Positions 21,915 to 32,610 of a stretch of 64,000 nucleotides of DNA are shown here, piece after piece (position 1 is the stretch's first letter; every line of letters starts with the position of its first letter). The notes beneath the pieces were generated by a model. The model saw only the letters and a program-made list of their open reading frames with translations, searched no databases and was not told the origin of the DNA. The stretch comes from Ophiosphaerella korrae (lineage: Eukaryota > Ascomycota > Dothideomycetes > Pleosporales > Phaeosphaeriaceae), in the NCBI GenBank assembly GCA_028456385.1, contig JALNQF010000031.1, positions 62,001-126,000 of the forward strand. The letters run 5' to 3'. Both the position numbers and the translations under genes were made by a program.

Positions 21915-23576
21915 CTAGTCTTCGATCTCGCTTGGGCTTTCTTCCAATTTATGTCGTCTCTGTTCGTCCATCTCCTTGTATGTTGCCCAGGATAATAGTA
22001 AAAAGGCTCCGATGATGAGCATGCCGCCGACAATAGCAGCATTTGTTAACGGCGAGTTGAGTGGAGGGGGTAGTAGCTGGTCTACAAGTGCAACGATGAA
22101 GATCGTAAGGAGTGCGGCCACGGAGGACAAAACAGGCGATGTGAGGGATATAAGGACAAGGAAAGAACCGGAGAATGCTAGAGACAAAAGATTAGTCTTG
22201 TTAAAAAGGCGATGTGTTGAGCGAGGGAACCTACTAGCATTAGCAAGCACGGATATCGCCATCATGCTCGCCTGCTCGCCCCTTGGAAGCTCAAATATTT
22301 CCCACCCCATGTAATGCAGGATCGGCAATGGAATCCACAACACGGTCAGCGTAAACATACCAATCAAACTACCAAACAGATTAGCAAAAATGACGCCCTT
22401 GTTTGGGCTTGCGCCCTCAGGCGGACAGGCCAGGCGTTTGTACAAGACTTCGTAGAAGCCGTACAGCACGCTCCCCACGCCAATGATGAGATTGCCGAAA
22501 GCGCGGTTCTCGGCTTCGTGGGAGGGGGGCGCCTTATCACCGCCTGTACCTCCGCCAGATTTGGAGCCGTGCTTGGCGGGCGAGGTGTCGCCGTATGCAA
22601 CAATGAAGACACCGGCAATGGCTATAGCGACGGCGATGACCTTGCTCGTGCGGACCTTTTCATGCAGAATGGGGATACTGAATGCGTAGGCGAAGAAGGC
22701 ACTGCAGTTGTAGATGGCAGTCAAATCGCTGGCTGTGGTCATGTTCACCGCCACATACCAGCTGCCGCCTGCGAGTGTCAGGGCGCAGGTAATGAAGGCC
22801 GTCATCTTGGCCATGTGGCGTACGGGCGAGGCTTGCTGCTGGCGCGGCGTTGGGTGGAGGGTTTGGTGCTGGACGGTGAGGGCGATTTGGCGGAGGAGCT
22901 GGGTGTGGCGCCGCCAGAAGACGGGGAAGGGCTGCGACCAGGATTGCAGACGCAGGAAGAAGAGCATAGCGGGGTAGAGGACGACCCAAGAGCCGTGGGT
23001 CATGTAGAGCATGCAGTAAGGCTTCTCCCACTTGAGCTGGTGCTGGATGTACACGGCTGTCTCCGTCTGCACCGTGAAGCTGACCAGGCTCAGGGCGAGG
23101 GTGATGGCCGCATATATGTATTTTCTCCGTGTCTCGTACTTGGCCTGGGTCTCTGGATCCCGTTCGTGCAAATGGTGTGTGGACCGCCTCAAGCCGCCGG
23201 CGTCGTCGTCTATGCTCTCGCCCTCGTCTTTGCTGGTCCGGCCCAGCAACGGGGCACGATGGCCGTCTTCGCCATGGCCGTCCAGCTCTGGTCGCAAATC
23301 TGAGGGCATGCTCGCGTCGTGCTCATCCCAGTCGTCAAAGTCGAGATGGGAAGTAGTCGGACTATCAGGCTCCTTGTACTTCCCGTTGCCGTTGCGGTGC
23401 GGGACGTCGGTGAAAGGAGAGGAAGCCCTCGAGGGCTGGCGCGAGCTGAGGCCGGAGACTACCACGGGACTGCTGCTGCGCCCACTGTCGTCTAAGCTGA
23501 CGTCGTTGGCAAGGGCGGGAGCATGGGGGCGTGGGTTCGGCGTCTTCTTCGTCCTAAGCGGAATCGACTCAGGCAT
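21915..23576 (-). CDS. DMT-superfamily (EamA-like) membrane transporter
   Basis: Two exons, 23576-22235 and 22177-21915, give 534 residues. The 57-nt intron (GTAGGT...CTCTAG) is a multiple of three and stop-free, so the frame also reads through it. Removing it restores VLANATFSGSFLVLISLTSP. The N-terminal 200 residues are hydrophilic and Ser/Asp-rich. About ten hydrophobic helices follow (YIYAAITLALSLVSF, SWVVLYPAMLFFL, VIAVAIAIAGVFIVAYG, LLTIFIVALVDQLLPPPLNS and others). The pattern is that of fungal vacuolar or Golgi EamA transporters related to yeast Thi74/Yml018c and human SLC35F. The substrate is unknown. The frame is open to an ATG at 23867, but the 97 extra residues look untranslated, so I start at MPESIPLR. 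Confidence 0.82.
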   Translation of the reverse strand: MPESIPLRTKKTPNPRPHAPALANDVSLDDSGRSSSPVVVSGLSSRQPSRASSPFTDVPHRNGNGKYKEPDSPTTSHLDFDDWDEHDASMPSDLRPELDGHGEDGHRAPLLGRTSKDEGESIDDDAGGLRRSTHHLHERDPETQAKYETRRKYIYAAITLALSLVSFTVQTETAVYIQHQLKWEKPYCMLYMTHGSWVVLYPAMLFFLRLQSWSQPFPVFWRRHTQLLRQIALTVQHQTLHPTPRQQQASPVRHMAKMTAFITCALTLAGGSWYVAVNMTTASDLTAIYNCSAFFAYAFSIPILHEKVRTSKVIAVAIAIAGVFIVAYGDTSPAKHGSKSGGGTGGDKAPPSHEAENRAFGNLIIGVGSVLYGFYEVLYKRLACPPEGASPNKGVIFANLFGSLIGMFTLTVLWIPLPILHYMGWEIFELPRGEQASMMAISVLANASRFPRSTHRLFNKTNLLSLAFSGSFLVLISLTSPVLSSVAALLTIFIVALVDQLLPPPLNSPLTNAAIVGGMLIIGAFLLLSWATYKEMDEQRRHKLEESPSEIED

Positions 23577-23940
23577 ATAAGGCGGTTGGCTGAGCAAGTG
23601 ACGGTGCCCGGTGGCAGGTGGGCGTGGGTACGGGCAGGCGGTGCTGCACGAGGCGGTTCGTTCGCTAGGCGTGCTAGTGAATGCCTCTAGCTGCTGATTA
23701 CTACGTGCGACTAATTCGCATGTGTCTTTTTTGGTGGTCGCAAGGACGTCAATCGCCAAAGCCCCTGTCCGCCGCAGGGTGGGCCCAGGGTGGCGCCCAG
23801 GGTCCAATAGCGCAGCCCAAAGATCCGAAACCTCCACCTCCACGCGTCTCCAAGCTTCCTGCGGCACTGTTGACCCGAGATACTCCCCACCGGACGCCTG
23901 TTGGTCTCATCTTTGCTCTTCTTGTGATATTAGGTTCCAC

Positions 23941-23990
23941 GAGTCCTGTCTAGTCCTGTCTAGTCTTGTCTGGTCCTATCCGGTCCTGTC
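23941..23990. repeat. 10-bp tandem repeat, 5 copies
   Basis: Five adjacent units of the form TAGTCCTGTC, differing mostly by transitions and at the first bases. Confidence 0.85.
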
Positions 23991-24043
23991 TGATGGCAGT
24001 CCCGAGCCAGGGCGTGGGGTACTTGTCTCACATGACCACGCAC

Positions 24044-24097
24044 ATGCAATGCACGAATGACCCACGGCATATGCAACGCACGAATGATCCACGGCAC
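24044..24097. repeat. 27-bp direct repeat, 2 copies
   Basis: Two adjacent 27-bp units beginning ATGCAA. They differ only by C/T transitions at three places. Confidence 0.85.
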
Positions 24098-24254
24098 ATG
24101 CTTAGCTGCAGCTTGACTGTCTTGGATCAATGACGTGCTCGTACGCACCGTCGGGTGCATCTGCTATGTGCAGTTGACTAGGAAATCTCGTAAATCTCGC
24201 CAAATCTCATCTGGTCGTCAGGGCATCTCAAGAACAAAAAACACACCAGTTAGA

Positions 24255-26557
24255 CTACAACGGGCTGCCATCCAACACCTCTGCCCGCTCTTGTGTCTCC
24301 GCCTCCTCCAGCTCCTGCAGAATCTCAGGCAACATTAGCTCCACGTCTTCTTCTCGTTCGCCAAGCGCCTTTGCAATCAGCTTTTTGTATGTCCCCTGCT
24401 TTTCGCTCATGCCCGCCACCGACAAGTTGCCCACCACTTCTCGGACCAGCTCTCTCCGCTCAAGCTGTGCCCGGTGCAATAACAATGCTAACCTCATCTT
24501 CTCACCGAGATCAACCGGCGAGTTCGCTTTATTTGGTTGCGGCGTGCTGTTGCACAGTCGCCGAAGCTCGATTCTTTGTTCGATTTCAAGCAGCGATTCT
24601 GCTTCTTCAACTAACAACCGTAGCTCTTCTTCCTGCTGTCGATCTGCTTCGTCGTCGTTCAGATCGATGTGTAGTCCGTTGCTCGTGCCCTGTAATTCGG
24701 CTGCTTGTTTTCGCACTGCCTCTAGTTCCGCTTGCCGCCTCTTCACCACACGTTCGGCATCGAAAGACTCTGCCTCCTTCTCCTGTAGCTCTGCTTCATA
24801 TGCTGCCGCTAGCTCCTCACATTTTTCCAGTAGTGTTGGTGCGACCTTTGTCATGAGATGTGAAGCTGTTTGTGATCGGTATGTGACTGGTTCGCGAGCA
24901 GATATGCGAGGAAACGGTACAGGCATCAGAGGCCCTCCTCCATCCAATTGGGGAAGGTGGCCGTTAAGTCGCTCTTCTAGCGGCGGCGCAAATGGCGATG
25001 AAGATGCTTGCCGCGTACGGCCATGCATCTTTCGCCGTTGGTTTAGCTCTCGTATAATGTCGTCTGCGGTCTCGCCTTTCTTGTTGGGAATATCCACGGC
25101 GACGTTGCGTCCCAACAAGCTCCGCACGCATTTTCTTGCACCATTGCGCGCTGCAATCATGATCGCCGTGTCGCCGTTTTGGTCTTGCACATTCAACAAC
25201 CGTGTGACTTCTTCTGGTATCCAGCTCTCCGAGAGTTTATTGATGATACAGTCCAGATACGATCTCGCACAGACATACTTGTTGGAGCTGCTTGTCGTCG
25301 CTGCGATGTGGTGGAAGACTGTGCTGCCGAACCAGTCGGTCCGGGGTACGGTGGGCTGGAATATCTTGACCATGGCTGGCATCGTCTCTTTGTCGTGGTT
25401 ATTCGTGAACATGACGGCGCGCATGAGAGGCGTCTCCAGATTGTTTGACAGGCAATCTATGCGCGCAAACCGATTGATTAACTCTTTGACCACTCCGACG
25501 TCCCCCATAGCTGCTGCCCAATGCATCGCAGCATGGCCTTTTTCGTCGATGGGTCGGTCCAGATTGATGCTTGGCGGCGGTTCGGGCCAGGCGCAGGCAG
25601 CTTCGTGGTCTAGCAGCATGAAGTAGTCGAGCAGCGCATCGGCCCAAATTTGGTGCTGCTGATCGAGAACCGACATTTGATCCACGCCTCGCTTGCGCTT
25701 GCGACCACCCGTGCTGTACTGGGACACATCCATCATGTCGTGGTCGCCCAGCATGCTCTCTGAGACTACCGTGTCATTGTCGGGTGTTTCTTCGTGGAAG
25801 ATTTGCGATCTGCTGAGCTGCGAGGCTTCGTAAGGGTCTTCACTTACTTGCGACTGTGACTTGGTTGTGACAAAGGCTGTGCGTGCAGGTTAGTGCCGGA
25901 GCAGGACATGCAGTCGCAGAGGGGCTTACACTGCATCGACTCGAGTGAGTAGGAATGGCCGGCGTGGTTGACGTGGTTAGCATGGTTGGCAGCATGGTTG
26001 GCAGCATGGTTGGCAGCATGGTTGGCAGCATGGTTGGCAGCATGGTTGGTAGCATTGCTGGCATTGTTTTTGGCGTTCCTGGCGGCCGCTGCGCTCTGCC
26101 GTGGAGGCTTCATTCTGTTGGAGGCAGCCGTGGCATGCTTGGGCGCAGGCGGCGGGCTTCGGTCGCCAGGGACATAGTCGAAAATGGGTCGCATCTTGTC
26201 CAGCACGCCATTGCGCTCGGCCAGGTGGCGCCCCTCCTCGAGCGGTATCCATGTGCCCTGGTACTTTCCATATCCGCCCTGCACCTTCTCGTGCACGCCC
26301 TTCTGCACCTCGCGCTCGAGGATACGGGTGCGGGCGGGCTTGTCGTACTCGGCCACCTTGAGGATGTGGGTGGCGTTGATCCAGTCGTCGGCGCGCCGGC
26401 GCATGACATGGTTGCCGTTGACATTGCACTCGTAGACGGGCACCTACACGCAGGCACCTGGGGTAAGCTGGCTGTCGCAAAGGCGGGAGGCAGCGTGCGC
26501 ATCACTTACGTTGCTGTATGTGGCCGAGTATATCTTGCCATCGGGCGCGGGCGGCAT
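24255..26557 (-). CDS. APSES-ankyrin transcription factor (Mbp1/Res type, MBF subunit)
   Basis: Three exons, 26557-26510, 26443-25930 and 25876-24255, join in phase to 727 residues. Residues about 10-110 are the APSES/KilA-N DNA-binding domain ([50 protein letters not shown]). A low-complexity Asn-His-Ala tract follows. Ankyrin repeats lie in the middle ([40 protein letters not shown]). A long Glu-rich coiled coil is near the C-terminus ([16 protein letters not shown] onward). This is the layout of Mbp1/Swi4/Res proteins that drive G1/S genes, usually with Swi6. The start MPPAPDGK fits the family; an ATG at 26638 is open in frame and less likely. The gene is divergent from NDUFB7 with 262 bp between starts. 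Confidence 0.9.
25965..26053. repeat. 12-bp coding tandem repeat (NHAA)n
   Basis: Near-identical 12-bp units (plus strand AGCATGGTTGGC) encode about six ANHA units on the minus strand, between the DNA-binding domain and the ankyrin region of the APSES factor. Confidence 0.85.
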
Positions 26558-26664
26558 CTTGGGCGGCCTCGGGGCGTCGAGAGGGTGGCAGACGGCGGGG
26601 GCAGTGGGCAGTGGGCAGCTGCTCTGCTGGTCAATCAAGCAGGTGACTGCGTGCGTGCGGTGAG

Positions 26665-26687
26665 ACGCGCACTTCGCGTTCTCGCGT
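26665..26687. promoter_or_regulatory. Cluster of three CGCG cores (MCB-like)
   Basis: ACGCGC at 26665, then TCGCGT at 26674 and again at 26682 (ACGCGA on the other strand), fall within 23 bp of the 262-bp promoter between the Mbp1-type gene and NDUFB7. MBF binds ACGCGN-type boxes in yeasts. The region is GC-rich, so chance is possible. Confidence 0.35.
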
Positions 26688-26819
26688 TCCCTTGTGCCAA
26701 GCCCTCGGGCCCTCCCCCAGCTGCCCTGCCCCGGCCGTGCCTCTCACTTCACCTGCCCAGCCCACCACCACGCCCACCACGCCCCCGCCGGGTTCCTTGT
26801 TTTCCCCCAGACCGCCACC

Positions 26820-27225
26820 ATGACCGTCACCGAGTCCATAAAGAGCGCCGTTGGCCTGTCGGACGAGCCCAGGAGTCAGTCCTGCCACGCATTCCCGCCC
26901 AATTGGCTGGGCACCCCCCGTACTGACAGCGCTGCACAGAGGCCACCCGTGAGGAAATGAGCGCGGCGAGACTGCCGCTGCCATACCGAGACTCGTGCGC
27001 ACATCTGCTGATCCCATTGAACCGGTGTCGGCAAGACGAGTTCTACCTGCCGTGGAAGTGTGAGGTAGGCGAACATGCCCTGCCAAAAACCCAGTTGTGG
27101 GCCTCTGACCCCCTCTCCAGAACGAGCGACACTCGTACGAGAAATGCCAATACGACGAGTTCAAGGAGCGGGTGAAGAAGATGGACGAGCTGAGGGCAGC
27201 CAAGAACGGACAGCGAAGCAACTGA
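26820..27225 (+). CDS. Complex I subunit NDUFB7 (B18)
   Basis: Exons 26820-26874, 26940-27064 and 27121-27225 join in phase to 94 residues, typical of the fungal subunit. NDUFB7 is an accessory subunit of mitochondrial NADH:ubiquinone oxidoreductase on the intermembrane-space side. The twin CX9C motif is complete: Cys38/Cys48 in DSCAHLLIPLNRC and Cys59/Cys69 in WKCENERHSYEKC. Such proteins enter through the Mia40 disulfide relay and need no cleaved presequence. The basic C-terminal helix (KERVKKMDELRAA) also fits. Intron 1 has the donor GTCAGT, which is uncommon, but the join gives the conserved KATREEMSAARLPLPYR block. Confidence 0.92.
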
Positions 27226-27373
27226 GCAAGACACACCAGACATCACCACAAGAACGCTGCATGTATATAACCAGCAGCACTTCTATCACCACATTAGTGA
27301 CAGTCGATCCTGCAATATCGAGTCGAATGCACTCGCTCAAAGAACAATTGATTTCATCGTCCATCTGCACATT

Positions 27374-29123
27374 CTACAACTTCGCCCTCGTATCCTCCAG
27401 CGCAGCCTTTTCTCTCAATTGCTTCCTCAATATCTTTCCAGACTAGTAAATCAGTCAGCATGCGTTCAAGCACCTCCAAAACAGCTTCACTTACCGGATT
27501 CTTAGGCACTGCATCAACAAAATGTACGCCTCCCTCCAGCCTCTTATGTTTCGATACTTTCTCCGCAAGCCACTGCTTGATGCCCTCTGCCGTCTCTGGC
27601 GTTGCCTTTTGTGGTGTCTGTGGTACAATATACGCGCGCGGAAGCTCATTGCCCTCGAGTGTGACACCGATGACAGCCGCATCCTGCACATCCGGATGGT
27701 CAAGTAAAATAGCCTCTAGCTCTGCCGGTGCAACCTGAAGACCCTTCACTTTGATCAACTCCTTCTTGCGATCCACAATGAAGAAGTGATTATCCTTATC
27801 CACGTACGCCACATCCCCCGTCTTCAACCACCCATCTGCTGTAAGCATTTCTCTTGTAGCATCAGGCTTATTCCAGTACCCCTTCATAACGTTTGGTCCA
27901 CGAACCCAAATCTCTCCTCTCTCACCCTGCGGCGCCTCGACCGTGCCTTCATCGTCCAGAACAATTTTCGCCTCGCAATTCGCCAAAATCTCTCCAACCG
28001 AAAAGCTCTCGGAACGTTTCGCAGGCGAAAACGTTGTCGCTGCACAAGTCACTTCCGTCATGCCCCAGCCCTGCCTTACATTGATCTTTCCGCTAGGCCA
28101 TAGCCTTTCAAACTCCTCGCTGACTTCGCGGCCCAGCGGCGCCGCGCCAGAGTGCACTGCTTCCACGGAAGAGAGATCGAATCTCTTAGTCGCGGGATGT
28201 TTGGCCATTGCAACAATGACCGGCGGCACAAGAATCAGGTCCGTAATCCGGTACTTTTGCACATACGTGAGCATCTCGACGAAGTCAAATTTCGGCATCA
28301 GGTACACTGGTATGCGTTGTTTCACTGCGTTGAAGCAGAACGCCGCTTGCGCCATGGCATGGTACATTGGTAAGAAGCACAGAGCGCGCTGCCGTGCTAA
28401 TCGGGCCTCGTAGTCGGGTGCTTGCATGCTCATGTGCACTTGCTGGCTGCAATTCGCGACGTAGTTTCTGTGTGTTATCATCACGCCTTTAGCAACGCCC
28501 GTAGTGCCAGACGAATAATTCAACGCCACGATGCGATTGAGCTCTTCTTTTGTGCGAAGCTCAGGCCAGTGGTATTTACCGCCATTCTCCACCGAGTCGA
28601 GCAATTCCGTCCAGTGCCGCACATTACCTAGTTCTGTCTTCTTTTCTACCTTCTTGCCTTCGAATGTAGCGGTGCCGTCATCGAAGATGAAGACCTGCGA
28701 GGCCGGCAGGCCGATTTCTTTGGCCGCTGTGATGCCCGTGTCTAAACTGCCTTCCGCGCAGACGAGGAATCGTGCGCCAGAGTCCTTCAGCTGGTAGGCC
28801 AGTTCGCGGGCGACGTAGGTGGGGTTTGCGCCGGTGAAGATGCCCTCGGCCATAATCACGCCCATCACAAACGATGGGAAGAATAGCGTGTTGCCGGAGA
28901 AGAGCAGAACACGATCGCCCGGCTGGAGACCAGCACGTCGCAATCCGGAAGCCAGGCGTTGCGCATAGAGCCGGTAGTCATGGAGTGAGATTGAGTATTT
29001 GTCGGGCTCCTTTGCTGAGATGTAGGCTGGGGTTTTTGGTAGCTCGACAGTGGGCGATTCGAAGATGAATGTCGGCAATGACACCTCAGGTATGGGGAAC
29101 GAGAAGCGAGATTTGATTACCAT
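27374..29123 (-). CDS. 4-coumarate-CoA-ligase-like acyl-CoA synthetase with PTS1
   Basis: Two exons, 29123-27495 and 27442-27374, give 565 residues. The last intron (GTAAGT...ACTAG, 52 nt) must be removed to read the family's end, PKNP-SGKILRKQLREKAA. ANL-family cores are clear: ATP loop YSSGTTGVAKGVMITHRN, then GWGMTE, then DGWLKTGDVAYVD, and the catalytic Lys in SGKILRK. The enzyme should activate an aryl or fatty carboxylic acid as an acyl-adenylate and load it on CoA. The substrate cannot be read from sequence. The protein ends RAKL, and AKL is a known variant of the peroxisomal PTS1 signal. The start MVIKSRFSFP is preferred over an in-frame ATG at 29228, whose extra residues look like leader. 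Confidence 0.9.
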
Positions 29124-31286
29124 GCTGGCCAATTGGGTCGGTTGTGTTGGTGTTGGACAATGGGAAACTGAACGATCTGATCTCTTTGGGTTTACGGCTT
29201 CTGTTGACAGGTAGGCATATATATCCAAATAAGGCGAATTGAAGGTCAGGCTTTGATACTTTTACAAGCCAGCAGGTAAATCGTTCGTATCTCTATCGGC
29301 GGAGCCAGGTCGTCGCGTCTGTCGTCAGCCAGTAAGCACTATATCCACTACATGAAGATCCGGATACTCAACAAACTTAAAGATATCGCTACAGCGCTCG
29401 TACGAACCGTCGGAGCCGGAGTCAAAACACCCACGCAAACGCGAAGAATAGTTAACAGGCGACTCGGCCTACGACCGCATCCCGAGGTCTTTTCCCCAGT
29501 CCCACACTCCTTGGCACGGACCTGGAGCTAGCCTAAAAACTACATCAAGTCGGCTACACGGCGTTCGGTCTGTTTATGCGGGTGAATTAGTGGGTCATGG
29601 GTTGTGGGTCGGGGATTGGGGTGGGGGTTTCTGGGGGGCTGGACCGAGGTATGGTGAAGTTGGTGGGAATTAGCAAAAGTTGCCCGCAAATGCCAACCAA
29701 CCGATGCCTTTCTGTGTTTCGAGGGGTGAGTTGCAATTTGCAATCCCCCCCCCCCTTGACTTGCGGTGGCTGTGATGCCATATTGACTCCTGTCACTTTA
29801 TTATGGGAGTACTGGCTTTGGGTTGTTGTGCCATGCAAGGGGTTCATGAGCGGGCTCTCAGTCAGCCGGAAAAGCGGGATGTTGGTTACTGGAGATTAGC
29901 AGCCAGATACTGAGCCGGTGTATGGAGGGTGGTGGCCCAACTCATCTCTCCGGAATGCAGAATAGCAACGAGTTACTTGTTGGCACTCAAGTGTGATCAT
30001 TTAACGAGCATCTGATTCAATTTGTTCTCTTGTCTAGTTGGTGATATGGTGAGTGATAAGTTGAGCATCTCTCGCGCTTGACCCGGACTTCATATGTTCG
30101 GCCGAGCCTCTCTCAGTGCAGAAGGTCGCACCTTCTGCACCAGCACACTACAAGTATGTCTGGAGTAACCTGGGATTCCTCATTATATTATTTATTCGTG
30201 TATTGTCTACTGTATATACCTAGTATCAACAAAAGATAAGTGAACTTTCCGCTTTTCAGTTTACCGAGAGGTATGCTGACGCTACTTGTCCTTTCATCAT
30301 CCACGCCACATCGTTCATAATCGTAACAAGTAATTGGCATTTTCGAGCGAAGTCCACCTACCCGTATTGTACTCATAATAATTTATTAGGAAAAATTCAA
30401 AGTGTTAAATTAGAAGGCATAGAATACCTCAATCACCTAATCCAAGGATAGTGAGACGAACTTCTCCAGAAGGACAGCAAACATTTCCATCAAATAACGG
30501 TCTTTTCTGTTCTGAAGAATGGACCGCAGTAACCTCTCAAGTGGAACCATAGACACGCGACAAATATCGTATAGATAAGGATTTATTTGATAAAGAATCA
30601 TGCCCAACTGAAATGGCTGTGGGTCATCGAGTGCGCGGGTATGAAGTAGTAGAATGCGATAGAATCATATGACAATAAGGAAAGTCGAAGAGAGGATCGC
30701 TAATTTTAATAGATTTTAGGTCTGCCTCCTCCTTCTAGGTCTGAGGTTGACTGAAGTCGACAAAGGAAACGGCTACGCACTATTTCTAGGCAGGAAGTCT
30801 TCTACAGGATGGTGTGTCAGCGGCGATGATACTTGCAGATTTGGTTGCTTAGGGAAAAACTCATGGATAGGCAATTGAAATTCCAGTGGCTTCATAGATA
30901 ATCGCATTCATTGAAAGGAAACATCCATTGATAGGCGCCCCTTCAAACGGTATTAGATGTAGGGACATCAGTATTCGACAATGACGGTGCACATCCAATC
31001 TACCGAGATGTGAGAACTGCCCAAAAGTACGAACATGAACGATCAAAAAATTCAGATAGAAGGCCTATCACTTAATCTACTTGATAAAATAGATGTCACT
31101 TCAGGTGAATTATCATGGTCGTGTTAGTGTGTTAATCTGCACACGTAGACGATGTGGGGTTCCACGCGCTTACTAGACTCCCCAGTCGCACGCCCTACGA
31201 GGCGCCGGGCCTACGATTAGTTAAGCAGAAATGATCAGACTATATTAAGTGTAAGAATATTCACACAGCAAAACTGAGCGAGGCAA
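29124..31286. other. Divergent intergenic region, 2.2 kb
   Basis: Lies between the ligase (reading left) and the extended SDR (reading right), so it holds both promoters. It contains a C-run of 11 at 29745-29755, a perfect palindrome at 30116-30140, and an AT-rich right half. No gene is supported. Confidence 0.55.
30116..30140. repeat. Perfect palindrome, 11-bp arms, 3-nt spacer
   Basis: GTGCAGAAGGT at 30116-30126 and ACCTTCTGCAC at 30130-30140 are exact inverted copies around CGC. It lies in the shared promoter region of the ligase and the extended SDR. It could be a dimeric regulator site or a cruciform; nothing in the sequence decides. Confidence 0.75.
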
Positions 31287-32524
31287 ATGGAGACCGTGGA
31301 TCAAGAGTTGGTAGCCGTGAGTTGAGGTATCATTTTCATCGGCACAGTGCTAACACCGAGTATAGATTACAGGCACAAATGGAACAATTGGATACGCATG
31401 CGCAGTTTACGCGGTTCAGGCTGGGTATCGTGTGCGCTGTATAGTGCGACGCGAAGGCGCCTTCTCCGCCATCAAACTCGGGCCATCAGTTCAGCAGTAC
31501 TTACACCAACTTGAATATGCCATCGTCCAGGATAACGCTACCGAAGGAGCATATGATGAAGCCCTAGCTGGTGCAAAGTATGTAATTCACATTGCAGGTG
31601 CATGGCCTTTGCCAGTATGTTCCGCTCAATCAAAGTCTGGTGCAACACCACCTGATAAAATAGCACCTTCACCCCGACGACCAGATCTACGACCCTTTCA
31701 TCAAATCCACAAACAACATCCTGCAAGCCGCAGAAAAATCGGGAACGGTGAAGCGAATCGTCTTCACGCAAGCCGGTGCAGGATTAGTTGATTCCGAAGT
31801 CGGCGACACCTACGGCAACCGGATGGAGCAAGTTCTGAATGGTAATAGCTTCTCAATCCTGTTTGCACAGTATGGGGCAGCTAACAAATATGACTTAGAG
31901 CACATCCAAGTCAACAAAGCCTCACTCACATACAAACCGCCCCTCAAATCTCCCCACCAAGCATATTGCGCGTCGAAATCCCAGTGTATGAACCATCTAA
32001 ACGACCTCCGACTCAGTCGCAAATTACCCTTTGAAATCATACAAGTCATACCCGGAACTGTTATAGGGCCATCAGAGTTCATCACGACACGCCCGGAGGC
32101 TCTCAAACACATTGATCGTCAGACGAAAGCGCTTCTCTTCGATGACATGGCGCCGAGGTATGCATTTGGTTTCGTGCATGTATCGGACTGCGCCAGAGTA
32201 CACGTTGAAGCCTTGAGCCAGGACAAGGTAAAGAGCGAGGACGTCCCTCCTTGGTTTGTTGCCGCTGCTGCTACTTCGGAGGAGGGGGTGGTGGTGGATG
32301 GGGGAACGTTGTGGAGTCGGGTAGCTGATGCGATAGAGTCGGAGTATAAGCAGGAGGTAGAGACAGGGGTGTTTAGGGTTGGAAGGAATAAGACGCCGAT
32401 CAATATGCCATATCGTGTGGACTCGCGGTTAACGGAGAAGATGCTGCTTGGCGGTGGGAAAATTAAGGGGTTGGAAGAGTGTGTAAGGGAGGTTGCTCGT
32501 TGGTACTTGAGCCTCGAGGAATGA
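31287..32524 (+). CDS. Extended SDR reductase / NAD(P)-dependent epimerase-like
   Basis: Four exons, 31287-31316, 31366-31614, 31664-31841 and 31899-32524, give 360 residues. The nucleotide-binding motif ITGTNGTIGYACAVY begins right after the first intron, and the catalytic YCASK (Tyr175, Lys179) follows as in the Gre2/dihydroflavonol-reductase group. Downstream blocks IIQVIPGTVIGPSEF and FGFVHVSDCARVHVEAL fit extended SDRs. Intron 3 (57 nt, branch GCTAAC) is stop-free and a multiple of three. Its removal is supported by splice signals and by the join VLN-EHIQVNK. The likely reaction is reduction of an aldehyde or ketone with NADPH; the substrate is unknown. It ends WYLSLEE, so it carries no peroxisomal tag. 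Confidence 0.87.
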
Positions 32525-32610
32525 TAGAAAGACACATGTGCTCCGGTGCGATTCTAAACGGCTAAACGTGCTGGGCAATATATCTTTTTTTATAAATGTA
32601 CAGTTCCATC

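Larger units (their letters stand above)
23577..24254. other. Intergenic with two tandem repeats
   Basis: Promoter side of the transporter and 3' side of the APSES gene. It holds a 10-bp tandem repeat at 23941-23990 and a 27-bp repeat at 24044-24097. No gene is seen. Confidence 0.55.

Noticed and set aside
22314..23303. Long antisense frame (329 codons) over the transporter
   Set aside because: It is a shadow of the GC-biased coding strand; the minus-strand product has clear membrane helices and homology.
24385..25626. Long antisense frame (413 codons) over the APSES gene
   Set aside because: Ser/Arg-rich shadow frame; the minus strand carries ankyrin and APSES motifs in correct exons.
25955..26926. 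Frame with repeated GSMV units
   Set aside because: It is the antisense reading of the (NHAA)n repeat and runs across two exons, an intron and a promoter.
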